Positions 25,808 through 33,776 of a DNA stretch of 64,000 nucleotides are shown here, one piece after another. The position numbers and the translations under genes were made by a program. This stretch comes from Anaeromassilibacillus sp. An250 (GTDB taxonomy: Bacteria > Bacillota > Clostridia > Oscillospirales > Acutalibacteraceae), in assembly GCF_002159845.1 (NCBI RefSeq), contig NZ_NFJK01000001.1, positions 124,001 to 188,000 on the forward strand, in the 5' to 3' direction. Position 1 is the stretch's first letter. The number at the start of each line of letters is the position of its first letter. The notes beneath the pieces are model-generated. The model saw only the letters and a program-made list of their open reading frames with translations. It was not told the origin of the DNA and searched no databases.

Positions 25808-26602
25808 CTATTTGGTATTGGTTCGCTCTTTCCCTTCCCGCACGCTGTCCGCCGCCCGAAGGGATACCCGCGGTTGTCTCTCATCTGAAAACAGGTGGGC
25901 CATAATGCCGCTTTCTTTCAGAGAGGTAAAGTCCCGTCCGGCAATAATAATATGGTCAATCAACAAGACTTCAATCTCTTTCAGGGCATCAAAAACGCGC
26001 GAGGTGATGTGGAGATCTTGCGGACTCGGCAGGGCACTGCCGCTAGGATGATTGTGCGACAACACTGCATAGACCGCCCGGTAACGGGCGGCCAACGCTA
26101 CAATGTCCTGTATATAAATGTTGGTCGTCACAGCGGTTCCCGCGCTGACGATGTCACAATAAATCACGCGGTTAGAGCTATCCAAAAGCATCAAGACCAC
26201 CACTTCTTGAGAAAGGCCCACATATCGTTTCATCAGGTAGCGCGCCATATCCTGGTAATCGTACATACGGACGCGCCCTGACTCCCGGTCCATTTCGTAG
26301 CAGCGAAACGCCTGTGGCAGCATCTTTAAAAAGGCAGCCGCAACTGGCCCCACGCCGTCGACCTCAAGCAGCTCCTCATACGGCGCATCCAGCACTCCGG
26401 AAAAAGAGCCAAACCGCCGGATCAACTCATGCGCCAAAGGGTTTGTATCTCCCCGCGGGTTACAGGCAAAGAGTAGATATTCAATTTTTTCATGAGGGGC
26501 AAAAGCTTCAAAGCCGGATTTTAGGAACCGTTCCCGCATCCGGTCCCGATGTCCGTCATGGATATTTTTAGAACTCGGTTTCCGCTTCTTCTCTGCTTCC
26601 AT
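25808..26602 (-). CDS. radC: RadC/DUF2466 family JAMM-domain protein
   Basis: 264 residues. An N-terminal helix-hairpin-helix region ([16 protein letters not shown]) precedes a JAMM/MPN metalloprotease-like domain with the motif [15 protein letters not shown] (His-x-His and Asp ligands). RadC was once linked to recombination repair, but its biochemical role is unsettled. The start at 26602 has AGGGG four bases upstream; an ATG nine codons earlier lacks a site. 10 bases before uvrB. Confidence 0.93.
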   Translation of the reverse strand: MEAEKKRKPSSKNIHDGHRDRMRERFLKSGFEAFAPHEKIEYLLFACNPRGDTNPLAHELIRRFGSFSGVLDAPYEELLEVDGVGPVAAAFLKMLPQAFRCYEMDRESGRVRMYDYQDMARYLMKRYVGLSQEVVVLMLLDSSNRVIYCDIVSAGTAVTTNIYIQDIVALAARYRAVYAVLSHNHPSGSALPSPQDLHITSRVFDALKEIEVLLIDHIIIAGRDFTSLKESGIMAHLFSDERQPRVSLRAADSVREGKERTNTK

Positions 26603-26733
26603 ATATTGCCCCTCTTTTCTCCCTCTCATTCGATTTTAAACCAGGTTCCATTCCGCTGGCCGATTCATAACATACCGGACAACATGCCGGTCTTGCCACT
26701 TTTTATGAGATCGGAAGATATCGATATTGCTAC

Positions 26734-27315
26734 TCAGACTTTCCGGCTTCCGGGCTTAACCGGCTCGCCAGCACCTGCTTTGCAAAGCGGGCAATCCTGC
26801 GGCTCCCAGGACTCCACTTCCATAGAAATGACGGACTTAAATGGTACGCCAAAGTCGATCTTCCCGCCCGTGCGGTCCACAATCGACCCGACGCCAACCA
26901 CGACGCCGCCAGCAGTCTTCACCAAATCAATGACCTCGCGAACCGAACCACCTGTGGTCACCACATCCTCCACAATTAGGACTTTCATGCCCGGGTTCAC
27001 AACAAACCCACGGCGCAGGGCCATTTTCCCCTCTTCGTCCCGTTCGGTGAAATAGTTCTCGCACTTGAGCGGGCGGCTTACCTCATATGCCATCTGAACC
27101 GCGCCCATCGCCGGCCCGATCACGACTTCTACGCCATCGTTCTGATACTGCTCCGCCAGCGCGCCACAGAGTTCTTCGCTATATTTTGTGTTACGGAATA
27201 TTTTTGCACACTGCAAATACTTATTGCTGTGACGTCCAGAAGTCAGGCGGAAATGGCCTTCCAGCAGTACGCCGGCCTCTTTTAAAATTTCCAAAACTCT
27301 TTCCTGCGTAATCAT
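26734..27315 (-). CDS. pyrE: Orotate phosphoribosyltransferase
   Basis: 193 residues. Adds phosphoribose from PRPP to orotate in pyrimidine synthesis. The PRPP loop VLIVEDVVTTGGSVREV is clear; the N-terminus has LTSGRHSNKYLQC and the flexible loop FTERDEEGKMALRR. C-terminal cysteines (CPLCKAG) are usual for this clostridial subtype. Start at 27315 has AAGGAG nine bases upstream; the longer frame (to 27552) crosses the divergent gntR promoter and is rejected. No other pyr gene is adjacent and no PyrR-type attenuator is seen. Confidence 0.95.
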   Translation of the reverse strand: MITQERVLEILKEAGVLLEGHFRLTSGRHSNKYLQCAKIFRNTKYSEELCGALAEQYQNDGVEVVIGPAMGAVQMAYEVSRPLKCENYFTERDEEGKMALRRGFVVNPGMKVLIVEDVVTTGGSVREVIDLVKTAGGVVVGVGSIVDRTGGKIDFGVPFKSVISMEVESWEPQDCPLCKAGAGEPVKPGSRKV

Positions 27316-27434
27316 AGCAATCTTCTCCTTTTCCTGATCAATAGAAATTATGTTCTTATTATATACCAAAAGATTGAATTTGGGAAGCTTTTTATCCTTT
27401 CCTGTTGGAAAAAAGGGAATATGCATTTTCCCCC

Positions 27435-27489
27435 TTGACAAACGCCCCTTCGTGTTATATTGTATATATAGTACATATATAATATAACA
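27435..27489 (+). promoter_or_regulatory. gntR promoter with overlapping palindromic operator
   Basis: TTGACA at 27435-27440 is followed by an AT-rich near-palindrome from 27453 to 27489. Outer arms TGTTATAT and ATATAACA are perfect, inner arms TATATAT/ATATATA are perfect, with a two-base bulge on the left and centre AGTAC. The repeat covers the -10 region, as expected for an autorepressed GntR operon. Confidence 0.7.
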
Positions 27490-27504
27490 GAAAGAAGGGG
27501 TCGC

Positions 27505-27879
27505 GTGGAAATCCATATCAGCAATTCGAGCGGCATTCCCATCTACGAACAATTGGTCACGCAGATTAAGAACCTCATTCTGAACGGCGCCCTTCAGGAC
27601 GGCGAGGCTCTTCCCTCGATGCGGCTTCTTGCAAAAGAGCTGCGCATCAGTGTTATCACAACCAAGCGGGCCTATGAAGAATTGGAGCGGGAGGGATTTT
27701 TATGTACCGTGGTGGGAAAGGGAAGCTTTGTAGCAGCCAAAAACCCCGACCTTCTGCGGGAACAACAACGCCGCATCGTTGAGGACTCCCTTGCAAAGGC
27801 AGTAGAAAGTGCTAAAAACTATGGCATTTCATTGGAAGAATTGCAGGAATCCCTGCTCATTTTATATGGAGAGGACTGA
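27505..27879 (+). CDS. GntR-family (YtrA subfamily) transcriptional regulator
   Basis: 124 residues. Winged helix-turn-helix at the N-terminus (IPIYEQLVTQIKNLILNG, LPSMRLLAKELRISVITTKR) and a short C-terminal dimer helix, the size and form of YtrA-type repressors that control ABC transporter operons. The start is GTG after AAGGGG. First gene of an operon with the ABC ATPase and permease, behind a palindromic operator, so autoregulation and derepression by a transported compound or cell-envelope stress are likely. Confidence 0.9.
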   Translation: MEIHISNSSGIPIYEQLVTQIKNLILNGALQDGEALPSMRLLAKELRISVITTKRAYEELEREGFLCTVVGKGSFVAAKNPDLLREQQRRIVEDSLAKAVESAKNYGISLEELQESLLILYGED

Positions 27880-27887
27880 GTGATTCT

Positions 27888-28754
27888 ATGGAAAAGCTTT
27901 GCTTAGAAGTACAAGACCTAACAAAACACTACGACGCTAGTGAATTTTCTCTGGATCATCTGAACTTCAAAGTTCCTTATGGCAGCGTTATGGGGCTAAT
28001 TGGTGAAAATGGCGCTGGAAAAACCACTACTTTGAAATTAATCTTAAATTTGATGCGGAGAGACGCAGGAACTATAAAGCTCTTTGGACTGGACAATATC
28101 CGTGATGAAGGAGCGATTAAGCAACAAATTGGTGTCGTGTTCGACGAAAACCATTTCCACGAATTGTTTTCACCGGCCGACATTGCAAAAATCCTACGAA
28201 GCCTATACCAAAAATGGGACGATAACCTGTTCCAGCAATACCTCAGACGCTTCCAATTGCCCGCGGATAAGCCGATCAAAACTTATTCGCGCGGCATGAA
28301 GGTGAAGCTTTCTATTGCTTCTGCACTTGCACATCATCCCAAGCTCTTGCTGTTGGATGAACCTACCAGCGGCCTTGATCCAGTGGTCCGTGACGAAATT
28401 CTCTCCATCTTTTTTGACTTTATCCAAGACGAGGAACACACGATCCTAATGTCCTCTCACATTACCGGAGACTTGGAAAAGATTGCCGACTATGTCACCT
28501 TCCTACACCAAGGAAGGCTGGTATTCAGCGGCGTGAAAGACGACCTACTGGATAGCCATGGCATTGTAAAGTGCAACGCAAGCGAGCGAAAACGCATCGA
28601 CCCTAAATGGATTGTCAAACAGCGCACAGGGCCTTTTGGCTGCGAAATACTGGTCAACAACAAAGCCGCCGTTCGCCACCTCTATCCGGAGCTTTTGGTC
28701 GACAACGCTAGCCTGGAAGAAATCATGCTATTTCATGTGAAGGGGGAAAAATGA
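27888..28754 (+). CDS. ABC transporter ATP-binding protein
   Basis: 288 residues. Walker A GENGAGKTTTLKLI, a signature motif YSRGMKVKLSIASALA (YSRGM replaces the usual LSGGQ, common in the YtrB group), Walker B LLLLDEPTSGLDP and an H-loop SSHITGDLEK. The C-terminal 70 residues are a regulatory tail. Overlaps the permease gene by four bases. Likely exporter or lipid-II-cycle stress transporter; substrate not deducible. Confidence 0.92.
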   Translation: MEKLCLEVQDLTKHYDASEFSLDHLNFKVPYGSVMGLIGENGAGKTTTLKLILNLMRRDAGTIKLFGLDNIRDEGAIKQQIGVVFDENHFHELFSPADIAKILRSLYQKWDDNLFQQYLRRFQLPADKPIKTYSRGMKVKLSIASALAHHPKLLLLDEPTSGLDPVVRDEILSIFFDFIQDEEHTILMSSHITGDLEKIADYVTFLHQGRLVFSGVKDDLLDSHGIVKCNASERKRIDPKWIVKQRTGPFGCEILVNNKAAVRHLYPELLVDNASLEEIMLFHVKGEK

Positions 28755-29383
28755 TGATCGGTTTGATTCAAAAGGATCTTCTGCTGATAAAAAGGAGTAT
28801 GGGAACCACTATGCTGATTCTCGCATTCCTGGTGATTGTTTTCAGCGCGAGTATGGGCGCTTCCGCTGGGATGGCTATGATACCAATCGCCTTTTCGATT
28901 CTCATCCTGGGTACGTTTGCCCTCGACGACACAGCCAAATGGGATGTATACGTACTATGTACCCCACCGGCTAAGCGGCGTATTGTCCTGTCTAAATACC
29001 TTTCCTCTTCGATCCTGATTGCGATCGGGGCCGCCTTTTCTGCTATCGCTGCAGTTGTTGCCTTACTCATCCGCAGCGAAACATGGTCCCTGGAAGTCAC
29101 CCTTACCTTTCTAGCATCTGTTGGCCTGGCGTGCTGTATGAATGCCGTTTTGCTGCCACTGACATACCGTTTTGGCGCTGAACGTTCCCGCATCATTTTC
29201 ATGGTTTTGGTTTTTATACCTACCTGCCTTGCAGTCTTGCTCCAAGGCCAATTGCCCGCCATCGCCTCCGTGGACGAAGCAACCATCATGAATATGTTAG
29301 CACTGTTTCCTGTCTTTGGTATCCTACTGCTTTTCCCCTCCTATTTCATTTCCAAGGCAATTTACACACACAAGGATTTCTAA
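28751..29383 (+). CDS. ABC-2 type permease
   Basis: 210 residues with six hydrophobic segments (LILAFLVIVFSASMGAS, LTFLASVGLACCMNAVLL, ALFPVFGILLLFPSYFI). Membrane partner of the ATPase that overlaps it by ATGA. It resembles the small ABC-2 permeases next to GntR/YtrA regulators. Last gene of the operon; a very long hairpin follows. Confidence 0.88.
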   Translation: MMIGLIQKDLLLIKRSMGTTMLILAFLVIVFSASMGASAGMAMIPIAFSILILGTFALDDTAKWDVYVLCTPPAKRRIVLSKYLSSSILIAIGAAFSAIAAVVALLIRSETWSLEVTLTFLASVGLACCMNAVLLPLTYRFGAERSRIIFMVLVFIPTCLAVLLQGQLPAIASVDEATIMNMLALFPVFGILLLFPSYFISKAIYTHKDF

Positions 29384-29482
29384 CCAATGGAACCCACCCA
29401 TCCTCGGGCGCGTTGCCTTCGCTTTCCCCTTACACCGGGGGACGCCAAAAAACGTAAATCTACATTGGAAAAAATATGGCAC

Positions 29483-29534
29483 AAACGCACTGCGTCCAAC
29501 GGAACCTGCAAATTCCGTTGGACGCAGTGCGTTT
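29483..29534 (+). terminator. 22-base perfect hairpin after the ABC operon
   Basis: Left arm 29483-29504 and right arm 29513-29534 are perfectly complementary over 22 bases with an 8-base loop, followed only by ATATTGTT. Position argues for a terminator; the length and weak T-tract are unusual. Confidence 0.65.
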
Positions 29535-29674
29535 ATATTGTTAGCAATTGGTTGGGCAATCCATGACTTACCTTCTATCTTACAACATTGCCATTCCTCC
29601 GGTGGGAACGTGCACTTCTATGTGGTTTCCACTGCATCTTATGACTTTAGAAACGAGCGCATTTATAATTCTTC

Positions 29675-31000
29675 TCAGATGTTGGCCAACTTCTGCTTTT
29701 TCTGAATAGCAATGTAAAATAGCAACCCTATTGCCGCAACCAGCAGTTCTGTTGTTGGGAAAGCACACCAAACACCGTAAATATTCGCAAGCCAGGAAAG
29801 CAAAAACGCCATTGGGATAATGAGCAAAAAACCACGCAACAGGGAAATCATATGTGCAGGGCGCAGGTGCTCTGTAGAAGTAAAGTAGATCGAAATTAGG
29901 ATATTAAACCCTGCGAACGGGCAGGCGGTAAAGTAGAGCCGCATCCCCTCTGTGGCAATGTTTTGCAACACAGCGTCCCCTTCGCTGTTAAAGATGCCTG
30001 CAATTTGTGAAGCTCCCAAAAATACGGTCACGTAAATCAAAACCGAAAGGATCAGCATGGTTGTCATGGCATATTTTAGGATCAACTTGATATTTCGGGT
30101 ATTTTTGGCTCCGTAATTGCTGCTGATAATTGGTTGAATGCCTTGCGCAATCCCTGTATAGATGGCAATAATGACCAAAGATAGATTTGCAATCACACCA
30201 TATGCCGCCACGCCAACATTTCCTGCCAAGTTCAATAGGATCGAGTTAAATACAATGATAACGATACCGGACGAGACTTCCGTCACCAACGATGGAACAC
30301 CGCTGGACAAAATCCTTACAAACCGCCGTATTTCGGGCATACACTTTGCAAAGTGAAACTGATTGTTCTTTCTGATAAAATGAGGGGACAGGATCATCAT
30401 ACTAATGATCGGGGCAAGGCCGGTTGCAAAAGCCGCCCCAAAGATTCCCATTTGGCAAGGGAAAATAAACACCCAATCCAACACGACATTGGAGAGGCTT
30501 CCGCCAATCATCGCGGCCATTGAAAGCTGTGGCGCCCCGTCGTTACGGACAAAGCACAGCAATACATTATTCATCAAAAAAGCAGGTGCAAATAGGAGAA
30601 TGACCTGCAAATAGGTTTTTGACATCGCATAAACATGCTCATCAGCTCCAAACAGCGTTACAATTGTCCCTGAAAAGAAAACTCCTATCGATACGAACAA
30701 CACCGCAAATAGGGCCGCAAGGTAAACCGCATTGGTGAAGGTACGGTTAGCAGACTGCTGATCCCGTTGGCTTCTTTGAATGGAATATCTTGTACCTCCT
30801 CCCATGCCGATCATCAGACCGCTGCCATGGATAAAACTGTATATGGGGATTGCGAGGTTCAAAGCTGTAAGCCCGTATGTACCAAGCCCCTGCGATACAA
30901 AATATGTGTCGGCCAATATATAACACGATAGGCCGATCATCCCCATCACATTCAACGATACATATTTTGCGAATTCTTTAAAACAATTTGTTTTCACCAT
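29675..31000 (-). CDS. MATE-family efflux protein
   Basis: 441 residues with about 12 membrane segments in two related halves, the pattern of Na+/H+-coupled multidrug and toxin exporters (KYVSLNVMGMIGLSCYILAD at the start, NYGAKNTRNIKLILKYA in the middle). The start at 31000 has GGAGG nine bases upstream; the frame extends to 31033 without a site. Two terminator-like hairpins lie between it and the upstream NimA-like gene. Substrate unknown; a second MATE gene is at 31784. Confidence 0.88.
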   Translation of the reverse strand: MVKTNCFKEFAKYVSLNVMGMIGLSCYILADTYFVSQGLGTYGLTALNLAIPIYSFIHGSGLMIGMGGGTRYSIQRSQRDQQSANRTFTNAVYLAALFAVLFVSIGVFFSGTIVTLFGADEHVYAMSKTYLQVILLFAPAFLMNNVLLCFVRNDGAPQLSMAAMIGGSLSNVVLDWVFIFPCQMGIFGAAFATGLAPIISMMILSPHFIRKNNQFHFAKCMPEIRRFVRILSSGVPSLVTEVSSGIVIIVFNSILLNLAGNVGVAAYGVIANLSLVIIAIYTGIAQGIQPIISSNYGAKNTRNIKLILKYAMTTMLILSVLIYVTVFLGASQIAGIFNSEGDAVLQNIATEGMRLYFTACPFAGFNILISIYFTSTEHLRPAHMISLLRGFLLIIPMAFLLSWLANIYGVWCAFPTTELLVAAIGLLFYIAIQKKQKLANI

Positions 31001-31025
31001 TCCGGATAACCTCCATAAAAAATAA

Positions 31026-31078
31026 AGGCCCACGTTGTGCTACGCAGGCCTATTGCACAAGAAAAACCCCGGCGGGTT
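31026..31078 (-). terminator. Two tandem terminator-like hairpins before the MATE gene
   Basis: On the minus strand AACCC/GGGTT plus Ts (31062-31078), then AGGCC/GGCCT (31026-31051) followed by TTTATTTTTT that runs directly into the ribosome binding site of the MATE gene. The first ends the NimA-like gene; the second looks like a leader attenuator. Confidence 0.55.
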
Positions 31079-31080
31079 CA

Positions 31081-31590
31081 TCAGCAAGATTTGTTCCTTT
31101 GCTGTTTTTCTTTTATAAGTTCTTTCGCTTCTTTTCCGGTCATATGCTCGATGGTCATTTCCAGCATACATAAAGGAACCCAATCCCGGTCAATGGCCGC
31201 CTGACGGTGGGCATCATTGTCATCTGGCGCATATTTGACCGCGAGCTTTTCGATAGCCTCCCGCTTTTCCTGGCTGTCCTCCAGAATGCGAATCGTTCCA
31301 AAGGCAATGATGCTCCGAAAATAGGAAGTATATTCTTCCGGCACAACGAGGTCCTGGTCAATCACGCAAAAAGACGCTTTCGCGTTTCGCCGGATGGCAT
31401 CGATCTTATGGCCGCTTTTTGCACAATGAAAGTACAACTTATAGCCATCGTAGGCATAACTGACCGGCACCGCATACGGATAATTGTCATCCCCCGAAAG
31501 GGCCAGCACACCAGAAGTCCCCCGATTTAAGATAGCTGTACATTCTTCCAAGGGCAGCTCTTGCCCGTTCCTGCGCATTTCTCGAAACAT
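31081..31590 (-). CDS. Pyridoxamine-5'-phosphate oxidase-like flavoprotein (NimA-like)
   Basis: 169 residues, an FMN-binding split barrel. The start MFREMRRNGQEL and the strand pattern (GVLALSGDDNYPYAVPVSYA, LYFHCAKSGHKIDAI, ASFCVIDQD) match the NimA/5-nitroimidazole reductase-like branch, which reduces nitro compounds or binds F420/FMN. Activity is not deducible. It lies between two MATE exporters on the same strand; a detoxification cassette is a reasonable but unproven reading. Confidence 0.85.
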   Translation of the reverse strand: MFREMRRNGQELPLEECTAILNRGTSGVLALSGDDNYPYAVPVSYAYDGYKLYFHCAKSGHKIDAIRRNAKASFCVIDQDLVVPEEYTSYFRSIIAFGTIRILEDSQEKREAIEKLAVKYAPDDNDAHRQAAIDRDWVPLCMLEMTIEHMTGKEAKELIKEKQQRNKSC

Positions 31591-31645
31591 AGCGATTCAT
31601 CCCTTTCCAGCCTGATACCTAATCCCCGCTCTTCTGACAAAACAA

Positions 31646-31698
31646 AAGCATTGACTTCCGTATCTTCTATGGCCTAACGATACGGAAGATCAATGCTT
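31646..31698 (-). terminator. Terminator of the 31784 MATE gene
   Basis: A 19-base stem with a single bulge (31646-31664 with 31679-31698) and TTTTGTTTTG following on the minus strand. Confidence 0.85.
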
Positions 31699-31783
31699 GA
31701 TTGTTTACCCGGCGGCAAACAGCGTCCATTTATGCCAGGATATTATAGCATGCTTTTCTTTGCATGTCAATTCTATCCTTCGG

Positions 31784-33145
31784 CTATCCTATGGACTGAT
31801 CTTTACACACGCATCGTTTCATGCTGACCGACCGGCGGTAAACTACAAAAGCAACGGCTGCGGACAATGCTTCTGCAATCCAAAAAGCATTCCAAACGCC
31901 AGCTGGGCCAAAAATCCGGCTCAATAAAAATGCGGCCGGGATAATTATAAGGATATACCGGCACACGGAAATAATCAGAGATGGTGTCCCCTTGCTAAGG
32001 CCCTCTAGAGCCCCTGACGAGGTCACAGACACAGCTGAAACAAGGAATCCCGCACTGATGATGCGAAGTGCAGTCTCGCCAGCGCGAATGGTTTCCGGTG
32101 TATGCGTAAACAGTCCAATAAGAGGCCCAGGAATAGCCAGGCAGATAATCGTTCCGAAGGCCATAATAATCCCGCTCATGCAAAGGACAATCCGATAAAT
32201 CTGATTGACACGCTTATGTTCCCCTGCCCCGTAATTATAACCAATCAAGGGCCGCATTCCCTGGACAATCCCGTTGGCAGGAAGATACAGGAAAGTTTGC
32301 AGTTTATAATAAATTCCCAGCACTAAAATATAAACCTCGGAATACGCTGCTAAGATCGCATTCAGCGAAGAAATCAAAAAGGATGGCAAGGCTAGATTCA
32401 ATGTTGCCGGTATCCCAACGGAATACAATTTCAAAACCATGTCTTTGTTTGGGGAAACATATTTTTTGCGAATATGGACGCGGATAGGCCGTACAAAATA
32501 AACGACGAGATAAATCCCTAAGGTAAGTGTTTGGCCAATCCCAGTGGCCAGAGCCGCTCCTTCCATCCCCATTTTCGGGAATGGGCCTATCCCAAAAATG
32601 AGCAAAGGGTCTAAGGCAATGTTTGCAATGCATCCACACATCAAGCTTACCATTGTGACCTTCATATTTCCCACCGCTTGAAAAATCTTCTCAAATGTTA
32701 TACCCAGCACAATCATCGGCGTAAAGGAGAAAGCCACTACCGAATACCGGACGCCAAGCTCTATAACGGATTCCGACGAGGTAAACATTCGCAAGAAAGC
32801 TGGCATAAAGGCAATGCATCCAATGGTCATAACAACACCATGAATCACCGCAAGCAGTAATCCTTGTGTAGCGGCCATATCCGCCTTTTGGTGGTTTCCT
32901 GCACCCAGATGAAAAGCAATCACCGCATTCATTCCTACCCCAAAGCCAATTGCAACCGCATTGATGAAATTCTGAATAGGAAACACCAGTGACAATGCCG
33001 TCATCGCATCTTCACTGATCTGTGCAACAAAAAAGCTATCGACAATATTATACAGAGAATTCACCAGCATAGAGAGCACCATAGGGAGCGCCATCGAAAG
33101 GATAAGCGGCAGGACTGGCTTCTCTTTCATAAAATTTTCGTTCAT
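31784..33145 (-). CDS. MATE-family efflux protein, second copy
   Basis: 453 residues, about 12 membrane segments. Opens MNENFMKEKPVLPLILSMAL and has the family patterns NIVDSFFVAQISEDAMTALS and NYGAGEHKRVNQIYR. The two MATE proteins in this window are only distantly alike, so they are not a recent duplication. Start at 33145 has GGAGGAGGA just upstream; the frame continues to 33253 through a terminator hairpin and is rejected there. Preceded by a promoter, a short ORF and a terminator (33214-33330) that look like an attenuated leader. Confidence 0.9.
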   Translation of the reverse strand: MNENFMKEKPVLPLILSMALPMVLSMLVNSLYNIVDSFFVAQISEDAMTALSLVFPIQNFINAVAIGFGVGMNAVIAFHLGAGNHQKADMAATQGLLLAVIHGVVMTIGCIAFMPAFLRMFTSSESVIELGVRYSVVAFSFTPMIVLGITFEKIFQAVGNMKVTMVSLMCGCIANIALDPLLIFGIGPFPKMGMEGAALATGIGQTLTLGIYLVVYFVRPIRVHIRKKYVSPNKDMVLKLYSVGIPATLNLALPSFLISSLNAILAAYSEVYILVLGIYYKLQTFLYLPANGIVQGMRPLIGYNYGAGEHKRVNQIYRIVLCMSGIIMAFGTIICLAIPGPLIGLFTHTPETIRAGETALRIISAGFLVSAVSVTSSGALEGLSKGTPSLIISVCRYILIIIPAAFLLSRIFGPAGVWNAFWIAEALSAAVAFVVYRRSVSMKRCVCKDQSIG

Positions 33146-33213
33146 TCTTCCTCCTCCATTCTTCAAAGCGCTTTCCTTCAAACTTAATGGACAATTTTTC
33201 ACGCTTTTCCAAT

Positions 33214-33251
33214 AAAAAAGCCACACAGCTATCATTTGATAACTGTGTGGC
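33214..33251 (-). terminator. Intrinsic terminator in the MATE leader (attenuator)
   Basis: On the minus strand GCCACACAG/CTGTGTGGC (nine pairs), one mismatch, TATCA/TGATA (five pairs), 2-base loop, then six Ts (33214-33219). It lies between the promoter at 33302 and the MATE start at 33145. Confidence 0.8.
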
Positions 33252-33288
33252 AAAAAGATGACAACGTCCGGAAAAGTCCACTACACAT
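33232..33288 (-). CDS. Putative 18-residue leader peptide of the MATE gene
   Basis: ATG at 33288 reads MCSGLFRTLSSFCHTVIK and stops with TGA at 33232-33234, inside the terminator hairpin. The ATG lies only about seven bases after the predicted transcription start, so there is no ribosome binding site and the message would be nearly leaderless. A ribosome finishing the peptide would cover the hairpin, as in ribosome-mediated attenuation. Confidence 0.35.
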   Translation of the reverse strand: MCSGLFRTLSSFCHTVIK

Positions 33289-33301
33289 TTTGACTTTTAT
33301 T

Positions 33302-33330
33302 ATAATACCTATAGTTTGATAGTTTGTCAA
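33302..33330 (-). promoter_or_regulatory. Promoter of the MATE leader
   Basis: TTGACA (33325-33330), 17 bases, TATTAT (33302-33307) on the minus strand. A TATAAT three bases further would need a 20-base spacer. Confidence 0.65.
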
Positions 33331-33776
33331 TACCGTACACTTATGAAGGGGATCCAATGGAGTCGTTTTTAGCTTCTCTTCACCTTTCTCTCGTGTAATC
33401 TTCTTTATATCAGGCATAGATTTCCTTTGACAGTTCAAAAACCTATTTTTTAGATCCATCTGGAACAAATACAGGTACTTTGTCGCGACCGCTAACGAAA
33501 AAAAAAGGGTCCCAACCAATCGTCTGATTGGTTGGGACCCCGTCTGCTTTTCTGGAGACCCATTCCGCTGAATAGTCCGTTTATTGTTCCATATCGCGGA
33601 GCTTCAGCTGCTAGCAAATATTTAAAACTTCCGCTTTCAAATAGGCAGCATCCTGAATCCCCTAGAAAGAATCCCTTGCTGTTTTTCCAGCGAGCTACGC
33701 CTCCAGAGAATCAACGACGCGATGGGAAAATCCGCAAAGACAAACTCTCAGCAGCTTCCAAAAACATCAAAGGAGA
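33331..33776. other. Gap between the giant gene and the MATE leader
   Basis: No gene seen. It contains the giant gene's terminator (33498-33540) and mixed sequence with only short unsupported frames. Confidence 0.6.
33498..33540 (-). terminator. Terminator of the giant surface gene
   Basis: 15-base perfect stem (33507-33521 with 33526-33540), tetraloop GTCT, then nine Ts on the minus strand. It lies 240 bases after the stop. Confidence 0.9.

Noticed and set aside
26603-27504. PyrR-type attenuator or other pyrimidine control upstream of pyrE
   Set aside because: No anti-terminator/terminator pair or PyrR-binding sequence visible upstream of 27315.
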